Program-made: the position numbers and the translations under genes
Assembly (NCBI GenBank): GCA_040005635.1
Contig: JBDTYM010000006.1
Coordinates: forward strand, 12,342 to 76,341
Length of the DNA: 64,000 nucleotides
Direction of reading: 5' to 3'
From: Dokdonella_A sp040005635
Lineage (GTDB): Bacteria > Pseudomonadota > Gammaproteobacteria > Xanthomonadales > Rhodanobacteraceae
Shown: piece by piece, positions 18,165 through 27,263 of the stretch
How the letters are laid out: every line of letters starts with the position of its first letter
How positions within the stretch are numbered: position 1 is the first letter of the stretch
The notes under the pieces: generated by a model
What the model was told of the DNA's origin: nothing
The model's input: the letters and a program-made list of their open reading frames with translations, nothing else
Database searches by the model: none

Positions 18165-20819
18165 CTACAGACGCTGCTCGATGCGCAGATAGACGACGCG
18201 ACCGATCGCGTCGTATAGACCGGCGCCGAATGATCCGTTGTAGTCGATGTATGGCTGCCGATCGGCAATGTTGCGTGCGCCCACGCTCAGCGTCGTTTTC
18301 CGCGCCACCGCCCACGACACCTGCGCGTCGACTGTCGTATAGCGTGGTACGTTTTGCGCACAGGTGTCCGCAGTCGTGTCGAAGTAGTCGCAATTGCGCT
18401 GCGACCCGATCAGGTGCGCACTCGCCGATGCGCTCCATGCGTTTCGATGCCAATCGAGCGCGAGATTGACGCGATCGCGTGGACTGCCGAGGTAGCCGAG
18501 CAGCCGATCCGTTTCGCCGCCCGGAAAGCGCTGCTCGGCTTGCGTGAGTCGCGACCAGGCCAGCTGCGCGCCGATCCGGCCAACGTCGAAGTCGTGAGCC
18601 ACGCGCAGATTCATGTCGAATCCGCGTGACAGCATGCTGGCCGCGTTGACCGATTGCGGCACCAGCACCCGCGTGATCTCGCCATCGGGCCCGCGCTCGA
18701 CCAGGCCTTCGTGATTCGGATCGCACGCTCGCCCGGCGTCGTAGCAGTCGACATCATTCTGTACGACGGCATACGGATCGAGCGAGGTGATCGCATTGCT
18801 GTAGCGCGTCCTGAAGGCCTGCACGCCCGCGTTGAAATCCGGCGTCGGCGAATACACCGCGCCGACGCTGACCTGGCGCGCGGTCTCCGGACCGAGCGTC
18901 GGATTCGGATAGAGCAGCACTTCGCGAAACGGCAGACCGCAGGCGATCGGATCGTTCGGCCGCAGTCGGCAGCCGAGCAGATCCGGAATCTGCACTTCGG
19001 CCGACGACGGCGGTGTCGCCAACGTGACCAAGTCGGGCACATGAAAGCCCTTGCCAATGCTCGCACGCAGCAACAACGAATCGGCTGGCTTCCACATTGC
19101 GGCGAGTTTCGGACTGGTCGCCGCGCCGCCGTCGCTGTAGTCGTCGCGTCGAATCGCGGCCTTGATCTGCCAGCGCCCGTTCGGATTCAAGGCGAACTCG
19201 CTGAACAGAGCATGGTAGTTGCGCGTGCGGTCCGTCGGCTGTCCCGGCGGGTTGCCGACGATGTCGTTGGCGTCGACCAGTGGATCGTCGCTCAGCTGCA
19301 GGGTTTCGTGCGCATAGTCGACGCCGCCGAGCACATCCAGCGGAACGCCGAACAGCGAGAACGATGCCGGCTGCAGCTGCGCGGTGACGCCTTGCGTGCG
19401 ATGCGTGGCCGTGTTGCGAAAGCCGGTCGTGAACTGTGAAAAATCCTGTGTCGTCGGATCGGCGAACGGATTGAACGTGCCGTCGGCGAGCGCCGCGAGC
19501 AGGCGCGAGCGGCTGACGAAGTTGCGCCCGTCGAGTTCCTCGCCGTAGTGCGTGCCGGTCAGGTCGATGTTCCAGTCGGCGTCCCAGCTGCCGATGCGCT
19601 TGCCGCCGACACCGGCGGTCAATTGCTGCACGTCTTCGTCGCTGATCGAGATGCGGTGACCGACCGGGGTCGGACGGTAGAGCAGATCGAGCGGATACCC
19701 TTCGCCCGGCGCGACTTCGCCCAGCGTCGGGTTGAACGGACTGTCGGCGGCAATCGCATCGGCCAGTCCTGTCGCGGGTGCGGCCGCGAGTTCGGCGCGC
19801 GCATGATTCTTCGTCACGAGCAGGATCGCGTGCACGTTGAAGGCATCACCGATCGTCGTCGAGCCCTGCCCGAGCAGGGTCTTGCGCTCCAGCGCGGCGA
19901 GCAATTGCGCATCGGCGACGAAGTTGTATTCGCAGTATGTGGACCCATCGGTGTCGACCGGACTGACTTGCGAATTGGGATAGAGCCGGCTCGTGCCGAT
20001 CGCGCCCGGACAGTCCGCCGCGGCATGGTAGGCCTGGTCGACATCGGGCGAGGAACTGTCGCGATGCCAGGTCGGCGGGGCACCGTACGGGGAAAATTGC
20101 GGCGGCAGGAAATTGCGCTGATTCGAGAACAACGGATCGTTCTTCGAATAGTCGATGCTCAGCATCACCTGGCTGCGTTCATCATGGAAACCGACGACCG
20201 CGCTCGCAGTATTGGCGTCCGCACCGCTTCCGCTCGGTCGGTCGATTTGCGCCGTGAAGGCTGCGCCGCTGAAGTTCTGCTTGGTGATCACGTTGATCAC
20301 GCCACCGATCGCCTGCGACCCGTAGATCGCCGACGCGCCATCGTCGAGTATCTCGATGCGATCGACGGCAGCCCACGGCAGCACGTTGAGGTTCTGTATG
20401 TCGCCGCCCAGAGATGGTTCACCGATCAGCGGAACACCGTTCAACAGCACCAGCGTGTACTGCGCCCCTTGCCCGCGCAGGCTCACGGTGGTACTGCCCG
20501 GAGAGGTGCTCGTCGCCGCCCGATCGGTCGGGGGACCAAAACTGTTCTGCGTCAGATTGCGCAGCACGCCCGCGATCGATGTCTGACCGCTCGCATCCAG
20601 TTCCTCGCGCGTGATGACGGTCAGCGGCTGCAGGTCCTCCTGGTCCACGCGTTTCATGCGCGTGCCGGTGACCGTGACTGGATCGAGCTGCGTGGTGCCT
20701 GTATCCGATGTGTCCTCCTGCGCATGCGTTGCCGACGAGGCGACGAGTAGCGTTGCCATCGGAACGGCCCATATCCGCTTGCAACCGGCGCGCGCGCCGT
20801 GACATCCCCGATCGCTCAT
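18165..20819 (-). CDS. TonB-dependent outer-membrane receptor (lone)
   Basis: An 884-residue TonB-dependent receptor. After a signal peptide (cleavage likely after SSATHA) comes a TonB-box-like LDPVTVTGTRMKR, then the plug (REELDASGQTSIAGVLRNL, YTLVLLNGVPLIG, RIEILDDGASAIYGSQAIGGVINVITK) and a beta-barrel ending in the aromatic-poor strand VVYLRIEQRL. Start is taken at 20819 with a GGGGAGG box; an upstream ATG at 20897 would place the repeated operator inside the gene. No transporter, enzyme or regulator is next to it, so the ligand cannot be guessed. The region between its stop and typA holds only a GTTACCG/CGGTAAC hairpin at 18027-18044. Confidence 0.92.
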   Translation of the reverse strand: MSDRGCHGARAGCKRIWAVPMATLLVASSATHAQEDTSDTGTTQLDPVTVTGTRMKRVDQEDLQPLTVITREELDASGQTSIAGVLRNLTQNSFGPPTDRAATSTSPGSTTVSLRGQGAQYTLVLLNGVPLIGEPSLGGDIQNLNVLPWAAVDRIEILDDGASAIYGSQAIGGVINVITKQNFSGAAFTAQIDRPSGSGADANTASAVVGFHDERSQVMLSIDYSKNDPLFSNQRNFLPPQFSPYGAPPTWHRDSSSPDVDQAYHAAADCPGAIGTSRLYPNSQVSPVDTDGSTYCEYNFVADAQLLAALERKTLLGQGSTTIGDAFNVHAILLVTKNHARAELAAAPATGLADAIAADSPFNPTLGEVAPGEGYPLDLLYRPTPVGHRISISDEDVQQLTAGVGGKRIGSWDADWNIDLTGTHYGEELDGRNFVSRSRLLAALADGTFNPFADPTTQDFSQFTTGFRNTATHRTQGVTAQLQPASFSLFGVPLDVLGGVDYAHETLQLSDDPLVDANDIVGNPPGQPTDRTRNYHALFSEFALNPNGRWQIKAAIRRDDYSDGGAATSPKLAAMWKPADSLLLRASIGKGFHVPDLVTLATPPSSAEVQIPDLLGCRLRPNDPIACGLPFREVLLYPNPTLGPETARQVSVGAVYSPTPDFNAGVQAFRTRYSNAITSLDPYAVVQNDVDCYDAGRACDPNHEGLVERGPDGEITRVLVPQSVNAASMLSRGFDMNLRVAHDFDVGRIGAQLAWSRLTQAEQRFPGGETDRLLGYLGSPRDRVNLALDWHRNAWSASASAHLIGSQRNCDYFDTTADTCAQNVPRYTTVDAQVSWAVARKTTLSVGARNIADRQPYIDYNGSFGAGLYDAIGRVVYLRIEQRL

Positions 20820-20860
20820 CTCAGATCCTCCCCTCCGACGGCGCTTGTCACGCGCCAGGT

Positions 20861-20888
20861 AATTCGTATACGAATCAATTCGTATACT
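20861..20888. promoter_or_regulatory. Tandem AATTCGTATAC box upstream of the lone TonB receptor
   Basis: AATTCGTATAC occurs twice (20861-20871 and 20878-20888), 17 bases apart, and the first copy extends to the perfect palindrome TTCGTATACGAA (20863-20874). It lies 42-69 bases upstream of the receptor start. Symmetric TCGTATACGA cores resemble operators of GntR/FadR-type regulators (inference). No regulator gene is adjacent. Confidence 0.55.
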
Positions 20889-20897
20889 CTGTGACAT

Positions 20898-21416
20898 GAC
20901 GAGCTGCGGTACGCGCAGCGCCCTGATTTATTGCGGCGCGAACCCGCCCGTTTCGAGCTGCCACGCCGGCAACGTGTCGTCGCACCTGAATACGCAGTAC
21001 TGACTGCGCGAAACCGCGCGCCCGGATAGCGCGGCCCGGCGGCGCGCGCACTTTGCAGGCATCGGCAGAATGGCCAGGTTCAACACGGGCATCGTCAAAC
21101 CGCTGCTGTACCGCATGCGCCCCTCCCCACTCCAGAGCCCGCCTTGACTATGACATGCTTACGTACGACGTCTTACGTATTTATGCCAGAATAGTCGGCG
21201 CGAGTAAACCTGCCGCCTCGGCTTGGCGCCATCGACGGTGGCGCCGAAGGTCTGTTGAGCGCGCCGTGTTGTACTTGCCGCGCGGCTCGGTCGGCGGCTG
21301 CCTTGCACGGTGATAGCGACCGATTCTTCGCATGCGTACCGGCAGCGCTACGTTGACGCATCGATGCGCGCGCCTTAGCGTCGCACTTCCATGAATGCCC
21401 CGAGGCTGTCCAGAGC
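20898..21416. other. Intergenic region between the TonB receptor and greB
   Basis: No convincing gene. The only structure seen is a duplicated TTACGTA (21159-21165 and 21173-21179) about 240 bases before greB, with a TTGACT at 21144-21149, which may belong to a promoter for greB. Short open frames here have no family resemblance. Confidence 0.5.
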
Positions 21417-21941
21417 ATGAGCCGTTGGCGCCCACCCGCCGCCGTATCGACCGCCGTGATCACGGCAGACGGTCATCGTCGGTTGAAGCAGGAACTCGAT
21501 GAGCTGTGGCGCGTACGCCGCCCCGAAGTCGTGCGCGCGCTCGCAGCCGCAGCCGCCGAGGGCGATCGATCGGAAAACGCCGAATACACCTATCGCAAGA
21601 AGCAGCTCGGCGAAATCGACCGTCGCGTGCGCTACCTCAGCAAACGGCTGCAGACGCTGCGCGTCATCGACACAGTTCCGAGCGATGCCAGCGCGATCTT
21701 CTTCGGTGCCTGGTTCCGCGTCGAGGACGAGCGCGGCAGCGAGCACGAATACCGCATCGTCGGCCCGGACGAGACCGATGCCGCGGCAGGCTGGATCAGC
21801 ATCGATTCGCCGCTGGCGCGCGCTGCGCTGAAGCGCCGCGAGGACGACGAGTTCGAGGCTGAACTGCCCACCGGCAGGACGCGTTTCGTCATCGTCGGTG
21901 TGCGCTACGCGGGCGGCCAGGAGCCGGTCGCAAGACGGTAG
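21417..21941 (+). CDS. greB: Transcription elongation factor GreB
   Basis: Rescues backtracked RNA polymerase by stimulating transcript cleavage. The 174-residue protein has the N-terminal coiled coil (HRRLKQELDELWRVRRPEVVRALAAAAAEGDRSENAEYTYRKKQLGEIDRRVRYLSKRL compressed over about residues 20-77). The acidic tip GDRSENAEY carries the catalytic residues. The C-terminal FKBP-like domain follows (ISIDSPLARAALKR, DDEFEAELPTG). EIDRRVRYL separates GreB from GreA. The first 17 residues (MSRWRPPAAVSTAVITA) are slightly unlike other GreB starts, so the start is less certain than the identity. Confidence 0.93.
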   Translation: MSRWRPPAAVSTAVITADGHRRLKQELDELWRVRRPEVVRALAAAAAEGDRSENAEYTYRKKQLGEIDRRVRYLSKRLQTLRVIDTVPSDASAIFFGAWFRVEDERGSEHEYRIVGPDETDAAAGWISIDSPLARAALKRREDDEFEAELPTGRTRFVIVGVRYAGGQEPVARR

Positions 21942-22264
21942 GGTCCGGCGTCTACGGTCCTGCGCCGCCCATCGTCGCCGAGGTTGATCGGACTCGCCGA
22001 AGGCGAAGAGTTCCACGCAACGCTGCCTCGGTGACCGGTCAAGATCACGCCGCCACCGGCGACACGCGGGTCTTGGTTGATAATGCCGTTGGGCACTTCT
22101 GCCGCAGCGCCTACGAACGCGATAGCGACCGCATCTTCGCGAACGGCTTCGATCGATGCGCGCTTCTCGTCTGCGGTGAGAGCATCAGCCTCTCGCTCGC
22201 CCGAGGCGATGGACGCTGACGGAGCGATCTCAAGGTCTACACGGACGCGCAGCGCTCGCCCACG
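21942..22264. other. Gap downstream of greB
   Basis: About 320 bases with no supported gene. Short open frames exist on both strands (for example 22077-22334 plus and 21905-22279 minus) but neither has recognisable domains or a ribosome site, and the minus frame overlaps the end of greB. Confidence 0.5.
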
Positions 22265-22293
22265 AAAAAAGCCGCGCAATGCGCGGCTTTTTT
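22265..22293. terminator. Bidirectional intrinsic terminator
   Basis: AAAAAA-GCCGCGC-AAT-GCGCGGC-TTTTTT: a perfect 7-base GC stem flanked by an A-run and a T-run, working on both strands. It separates the greB side (plus) from the convergent START/GyrI-like gene (minus). Confidence 0.92.
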
Positions 22294-22312
22294 CTTCGAG
22301 CGTGCAACGTGC

Positions 22313-23473
22313 TTACTGCTGGATCGGCAGGTAGACCTTGAAGGTCTCCTGATCCTCAGGTGCGTCCGGTGCCGAGGTCAGCTCGTCCCAGAAGCGGCCG
22401 AGACCGACTTCGGCGTAGCGGTAACCGTGCGTTTCCGCATAGGCCTTCTGGTTGAGGCGAAGCAGCGGCAGTTGCGCCGGACTGCCGGTGAACTCGGTCA
22501 CCAACGCCTTGCCCTGATACCACAGTGCCGCGCGCACATTTCCACTGACGACGAGCATGCCGGCGTGATCCTTGTCACCGGTGTTGTAGACCTTCGGCTG
22601 ACTATCGTCCTCGCCGCTGTCGGTATCGCTCGGCGGCGGCACCGGCGTCTCGATCGTGTAGTCGTGCTTGTCGAACGTGAACGTGGCGGCGCTGACCGGC
22701 ACCGCGATGCTGAACACGTAATCTTCCTCGCCCCAGTTCGTCGTGATCGTCATGCGCGGGCCGGCCTGGGTCAGCCCGGCCTTCTTGAGCGCAGCGTCGA
22801 TCTCGGTCAAGGCCGTGCTGGTCGCATCGGCGACTTCATCGAGCGAGCGCTTGGCCTTGGTCGCAACCAGGAACACCGGCTTCGCCGTCACATCGGCGAT
22901 GTCGATCTTCTGATCCTTGTAGTCGGTATTCGGGAAGCCGGCCAGCATCGCCGCAATATTGTTGAGGTCGGACTGAACCGTCTGCGCCGGATCGCCGTAG
23001 ATGTACAGGCCGGCATAGCGAGAAATCAGGTTCCAGCCGTAGTCGGCGTCGAACGCCCAGTTGATCTTGACCGTGCGGCCGTTAGAGGAAGGTTCGAAAT
23101 CGATCGCGAACTTCTTGTTCTCGCCGGTCCAGGGGTTGTCGACTGCCATTTCGACCTTGCTGTCCAGATCGCTCTTGGTGATCTCGTAGCTGCCATGGCC
23201 GACGCGCGGTGACGCGCTCGCCCACGACACCTTCGCGGTCGGACCGGACTCGGCGCCTTCCAGCTTGATCTGCACCTGCGGATCGAGACCGCGTACGGCG
23301 GCCCATTGCGGGAACCGGCGGAAGGTATTGACGGTGTCGTACACCTGGCGCAGCGGACTGGAAACCACAACCGAGCGCTCGACATGGCCATGGCTCGGCA
23401 GCAGCACGCCGATCACCACCGCCAGCACGAACACGATCAGCAGTGAAACCAGAATTTCGAGGATACGAATCAT
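22313..23473 (-). CDS. Membrane-anchored START-like (SRPBCC) plus GyrI-like domain protein
   Basis: A 386-residue protein of unknown function. An N-terminal transmembrane helix (about residues 4-26, ILEILVSLLIVFVLAVVIGVLL) is followed by an SRPBCC/polyketide-cyclase-like domain (VERSVVVSSPLRQVYDTVNTFRRFPQW through FEPSSNGRTVKINWAFDADYGWNLISRYAGL, about 35-170). The second half resembles GyrI/AraC-effector ligand-binding domains (KPVFLVATKAKRSLDEVADATSTALTEIDAALKKAG and the terminal WDELTSAPDAPEDQETFKVYLPI). The two hydrophobic-ligand folds in one anchored protein suggest a small-molecule binding role in the periplasm. Start 23473 has a GGAG box 9 bases away. It ends beside a terminator and lies upstream of no obvious partner. 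Confidence 0.85.
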   Translation of the reverse strand: MIRILEILVSLLIVFVLAVVIGVLLPSHGHVERSVVVSSPLRQVYDTVNTFRRFPQWAAVRGLDPQVQIKLEGAESGPTAKVSWASASPRVGHGSYEITKSDLDSKVEMAVDNPWTGENKKFAIDFEPSSNGRTVKINWAFDADYGWNLISRYAGLYIYGDPAQTVQSDLNNIAAMLAGFPNTDYKDQKIDIADVTAKPVFLVATKAKRSLDEVADATSTALTEIDAALKKAGLTQAGPRMTITTNWGEEDYVFSIAVPVSAATFTFDKHDYTIETPVPPPSDTDSGEDDSQPKVYNTGDKDHAGMLVVSGNVRAALWYQGKALVTEFTGSPAQLPLLRLNQKAYAETHGYRYAEVGLGRFWDELTSAPDAPEDQETFKVYLPIQQ

Positions 23474-23662
23474 CCGAAGCATCTCCAGGGCGTCAGCCGT
23501 TACCGACGCAGGCGTCGGGACAACCGACAAGGCCGCAAACACCGCCCTTGCCAGTCCCCTTCCCGCACGCATGCGCGGCCCCGCGTACGCGGGACAAGAC
23601 GCCGATGGTACTGGACTCCGGGTCGACCGCGCTACGCCCTGCCCCAGGCCAGCCCTCGGCAG

Positions 23663-24319
23663 CTATACGATCCCGAGTTCGAACGCCTTCAGCACCGCGC
23701 GCGTACGGTCGCGCACGCCGAGCTTGGACAGGATGTTCGAGACATGATTCTTTACGGTGCCTTCGGCCACACCGAGCGAGTTCGCGATTTCCTTGTTGCT
23801 GTAGCCGCCCGCCATCAGGCGCAGGATCTCGGTCTCGCGGTCGGTCAACGGGTCCGGGCGGTCGAGGCTGACGAATTCGTTGTGCATGCGCTCGAGGCCG
23901 GACAGCAGACGCTGCGTGACCACCGGGGCAACCAGCGAACCACCGGCCGCGACCGTCTTCACTGCGTCGACCAGCTGGTCCAGCGACACATCTTTCAACA
24001 AATAGCCGCGCGCGCCGGCCTTGAGTCCGGCCAGCACCAGTTGGTCGTCGTCGAACGTGGTCAGGATGATCGTCGGCGGCAACTGGTTCGAGGCCGCCAG
24101 CGCATTCAGCACGTCCAGCCCGGACAGGCCCGGCATGCGCATGTCGAGCAGAACGACGTCGGGCTTCACGCGTGGAATCGTCTCGACCGCCTGCGTGCCG
24201 TCGCCGGCCTCGGCGATCACGCGGATCGAATCGGACAGCTCCAGCAGCGAGCGGATGCCCTGCCGGACCAGGGTCTGGTCGTCGACCAGGCAGACTTCAA
24301 TCATCCCATCCTTGTTCAT
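23663..24319 (-). CDS. NarL/LuxR-family response regulator
   Basis: A 218-residue two-component regulator. The receiver domain has acidic residues at D13-D14 (VDDQ), phosphoacceptor D59 in VVLLDMRMPG, T87-type switch in ILTTFDDD and K109 in LLKD. A linker leads to the LuxR helix-turn-helix (PLTDRETEILRLMAGGYSNKEIANSLGVAEGTVKNHVSNILSKLGV, about 155-205). It overlaps the histidine kinase gene by ATGA, so the pair is translationally coupled. Target genes are not evident. Confidence 0.95.
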   Translation of the reverse strand: MNKDGMIEVCLVDDQTLVRQGIRSLLELSDSIRVIAEAGDGTQAVETIPRVKPDVVLLDMRMPGLSGLDVLNALAASNQLPPTIILTTFDDDQLVLAGLKAGARGYLLKDVSLDQLVDAVKTVAAGGSLVAPVVTQRLLSGLERMHNEFVSLDRPDPLTDRETEILRLMAGGYSNKEIANSLGVAEGTVKNHVSNILSKLGVRDRTRAVLKAFELGIV

Positions 24320-25503
24320 GCGATGTTCTCCAAGGGCAACGAGGCATCGAGCGTGAAGCCCTGCCCCTTTCCGGTCACGATATCAAGACGGCCGCCGAAC
24401 TGCGCCAGACGTTCGCGCATGCCGGACAAACCATTGCCCTGCTTGAACTGGAACGCGCCCTGGCCGTCGTCGCGCGCGTGGATCACCATCTGGCGGTCCT
24501 CGCTGCGCTCGAAGCACAGCCACAGGTTGCGTGCGCCGGCATGACGCACCGAATTGGTGATGATTTCCTGCGTGCAGCGCAGCAGCACCTGGGCGCGCTT
24601 CGGATCGTCGACGCTGAAGCGCGGCGGCAGCTCCAGATGGATCGCCAGGCCAGGCACGCCCTCGGTCAGGTTCTGCAGCGCCTGGGTCAAGTCGATGCTG
24701 TCGCCCTCGCGCAGTTGGCTGACGACTTCGCGCACGTCGCTGAGCAGCAACTTCGCGACCGACTGCGCCTGGCGCACATGCTCCTGCGCCTGCCCCTGCA
24801 CGAGGTGGCTGGCCACCTCCAGATTCAGGCTCAATGCGGTCAGGTGATGGCCGACCAGATCGTGCAGCTCACGCGAAATGCGCATGCGTTCGCTGAGCCG
24901 GCTCGACTCTGCCAGCAGCGTGCGCGTCGCACGCAGCTCGGAATTCAACCGTCGCTGCTCCTCACGCGCCTCCACCTGCTGCTTGGTCACCAGCGCGGTG
25001 ACGAAGGCGAGCACGATGAAACCGAGATACAGACTCGATTGCAGGAACGCGTCGCTGAGACTGAACACCGGCTCGCGGATGCTGGCGAAGACTGGCACGA
25101 GCGAGAAATTCTGCAGGATCATCCAGGCGATGCCGACGCGCAGCGGCAGCAGCCACGGCAAAACCACCGCGACGACCGCGAGCAGCAGCGCCGAGATGCC
25201 GCTCTGACTGAACCAGCCGATCGCGACGGCCATGCCGTTCAGCACGAACAACAGCGCAATCTGCATGCCGCGCCTGAACGGCGTGCGGCGGCGTTCGCCC
25301 AGATCGCTGGTCAAGTACCAGTAGACGATACCGAAAATGATGTAGCAGCCGAGCCACAGATGCACGTAGGCATTCGGCAATTGTTTCTGTGCAAGATCCT
25401 CGACCACGGTCTCGTAGCGCAGGAACGGCGTGCCGACGCTGGCGTACTGGAACAGGCCGGCGTAACGGAGCAGCTGGATATGATTGAACTGCGGCCACGA
25501 CAT
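24316..25503 (-). CDS. Sensor histidine kinase (NarX/DesK-like, HisKA_3)
   Basis: A 395-residue kinase with an N-terminal membrane domain of about five to six hydrophobic helices (residues 45-170) and no evident periplasmic sensor domain. The dimerisation/phosphoacceptor segment is ISRELHDLVGHHLTALSLNLE with His213, the HisKA_3 signature. The ATPase domain has the N-box QEIITNSVRHAGA and the G-box HARDDGQGAF and GLSGMRERLAQFGG. The absence of a large sensor loop suggests it detects a membrane state, as DesK does (inference). It is cotranscribed with the NarL-type regulator downstream. Confidence 0.93.
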   Translation of the reverse strand: MSWPQFNHIQLLRYAGLFQYASVGTPFLRYETVVEDLAQKQLPNAYVHLWLGCYIIFGIVYWYLTSDLGERRRTPFRRGMQIALLFVLNGMAVAIGWFSQSGISALLLAVVAVVLPWLLPLRVGIAWMILQNFSLVPVFASIREPVFSLSDAFLQSSLYLGFIVLAFVTALVTKQQVEAREEQRRLNSELRATRTLLAESSRLSERMRISRELHDLVGHHLTALSLNLEVASHLVQGQAQEHVRQAQSVAKLLLSDVREVVSQLREGDSIDLTQALQNLTEGVPGLAIHLELPPRFSVDDPKRAQVLLRCTQEIITNSVRHAGARNLWLCFERSEDRQMVIHARDDGQGAFQFKQGNGLSGMRERLAQFGGRLDIVTGKGQGFTLDASLPLENIA

Positions 25504-25796
25504 GCGGGCATCATAGGCGCGCGACGGGCTTGCGTAACCTGTACGAAAGTAACGCCCGGCCCGGTGTGAGGGCGACCGTAACGCAGGCCATGAAGCGGAA
25601 GGATAAGCGGAGTGGGGTTTGCTGCCGCTCCACACGCAGCGCCGCAGGTGCGCCTCCCCTCTAACACTTCACTAACGATTCCGCCCGCCCGACGCCATGA
25701 CCGCGCCGCGGCCACGTGCGATAATCACACCGATGCGATCGCCGCAGCGGCGAACGTGCAGTCCTCGACCCGGCACGGTCCCCGACGGAGCAAGAC

Positions 25797-26405
25797 ATGG
25801 CCTTAAGCATCCGCGACGTGCTGCCGCACGATCTGGATTCGGTGCTCGCGCTCAACAATGCTGCCGGCTCGACGATCCTGCCACTGGACGCCGCCGGCTT
25901 GCGCCCGTTGTACAAGCAAGCGAGCTACTTCCGTCTTGCCGAAGTCGATGGCCACATCGCCGGCTTTCTGCCGGCGATGCGCGAGGATGCCGACTACGAC
26001 AGTCCGAATTTCCGCTGGTTCCGCGAGCGCTACCCGGCTTTCGCGTACATCGATCGCATCATCATCGCCAAGCCCTACCGCGGCCTCGGCCTCGGCCGCG
26101 TGTTTTATGCCGACGTGACCAGCTACGCCGAGACGCGTGTGCCGCTGCTCGCCTGCGAGGTGTTTCTCGAACCGCGCGACGATGTATCGGTGCTGTTCCA
26201 CGGCACCTACGGCTTTCAGGAAGTCGGCCAGCAGACGATGCCGAGCAATGGCCGCCGCGTCTCCCTGCTGGCCAAGCCGCTCTGCAGCTACGCCTACGTG
26301 CAGCAGACCTACCTGCAGGCCGATGGCTTGCCCGATCTGCCCTGGCTGGCGGAGCGCGAGCGCGTGAATCCGCTGCCGACGGCGCGCGCCGCCGGTGGCG
26401 TCTGA
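25797..26405 (+). CDS. GNAT-family N-acetyltransferase
   Basis: A 202-residue acetyltransferase-like protein. The acetyl-CoA binding motif A is IDRIIIAKPYRGLGLGRVFYADV (about residues 81-104), with the R/Q-x-x-G-x-G/A signature as RGLGLG, followed by the beta-bulge and LACEVFLEPRDDVSVLFHGTYGFQEVGQQ. The substrate is unknown. It is the first gene of a plus-strand cluster, 12 bases upstream of minC, and the same cluster carries minD, minE and a zincin-like protein. Confidence 0.88.
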   Translation: MALSIRDVLPHDLDSVLALNNAAGSTILPLDAAGLRPLYKQASYFRLAEVDGHIAGFLPAMREDADYDSPNFRWFRERYPAFAYIDRIIIAKPYRGLGLGRVFYADVTSYAETRVPLLACEVFLEPRDDVSVLFHGTYGFQEVGQQTMPSNGRRVSLLAKPLCSYAYVQQTYLQADGLPDLPWLAERERVNPLPTARAAGGV

Positions 26406-26417
26406 GCGCCGCCTGCG

Positions 26418-27227
26418 ATGACGGCTGCTCCGATCGGAACCCTCGAACCCGTCGCCGAAATCAAGTTCGGTCAGGTCGGCATCGCCAATCTGAAGTTGAA
26501 GCGGCTGGATGCGCCGACGCTCGAGGCCGAGCTGCGGGAGAAAGTAGCCAGCGCGACGAAGTTGTTCCTGCGTACGCCGGTCGTGCTCGACTTGAGCCAT
26601 CTGCCGGCGCTGCCCGACCTCGACACCGTGCGCGACTTGCTCGAGCGCATCCGCGCTTCGGGCATGCTTCCGGTTGGCCTCTCCTACGGCACCAGCGAGA
26701 ACGACGCGCTGGCGCAAGCGCTCGGTCTGCCGGTGTTTGCGAAGTTCCGCGCAGGCTATGAGCGCGCAGGCGCGAATGCGGAGCCAGCGGCGCCGGCAGC
26801 CGCGGCACGCGAGACGCCGCGACCGCCTTTGCGCGAGCCCACTCACGCCGAGCGCGCGACACCCCCACCGCCGAGCGCCGGCGCCGCCGCGACGATCGGC
26901 CAGTTGCACGACAAGCCGGTGCGCTCGGGCCAGCAGATCTATGCGCGCGGCCGCGACCTGATCCTGACCGCGCTGGTCGGCAACGGTGCCGAGGTCATCG
27001 CTGACGGCTCGATCCATGTTTACGGCGCACTACGCGGGCGCGCGCTCGCCGGTGCGCAAGGCGATGCGTCGGCACGCATCTACTGCCAGGAATTCCATGC
27101 CGAACTCGTCTCGATCGCGGGTCAGTACCGCGTGTTCGAGGATATTCCGTCGGAGCTGCGCGGCCATCCGGTGCAAGCCTGGCTCGACGGCGACCGCTTG
27201 TTGTTGGGCAAACTCGGTGCGCGCTGA
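26418..27227 (+). CDS. minC: Septum site-determining protein MinC
   Basis: Cell-division inhibitor that blocks FtsZ polymerisation at the poles when recruited to the membrane by MinD. The 269-residue protein has the N-terminal FtsZ-interacting domain (LRTPVVLDLSHLPALPD, about residues 50-66), a proline/alanine-rich linker (about 118-158), and the C-terminal beta-helix that binds MinD (YARGRDLILTALVGNGAEVIADGSIHVYGALRGRALAGAQGD, about 172-215). The linker is longer and more repetitive in Ala/Pro than in E. coli MinC. It is followed closely by minD. Confidence 0.95.
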   Translation: MTAAPIGTLEPVAEIKFGQVGIANLKLKRLDAPTLEAELREKVASATKLFLRTPVVLDLSHLPALPDLDTVRDLLERIRASGMLPVGLSYGTSENDALAQALGLPVFAKFRAGYERAGANAEPAAPAAAARETPRPPLREPTHAERATPPPPSAGAAATIGQLHDKPVRSGQQIYARGRDLILTALVGNGAEVIADGSIHVYGALRGRALAGAQGDASARIYCQEFHAELVSIAGQYRVFEDIPSELRGHPVQAWLDGDRLLLGKLGAR

Positions 27228-27263
27228 TCGGCGTCCGTGTCACATGCAAAAGGAGTTCCTCCA

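Noticed and set aside
21942..22264. Small open frames on both strands downstream of greB
   Set aside because: No domain, no ribosome site, and one overlaps the greB end; treated as noncoding.
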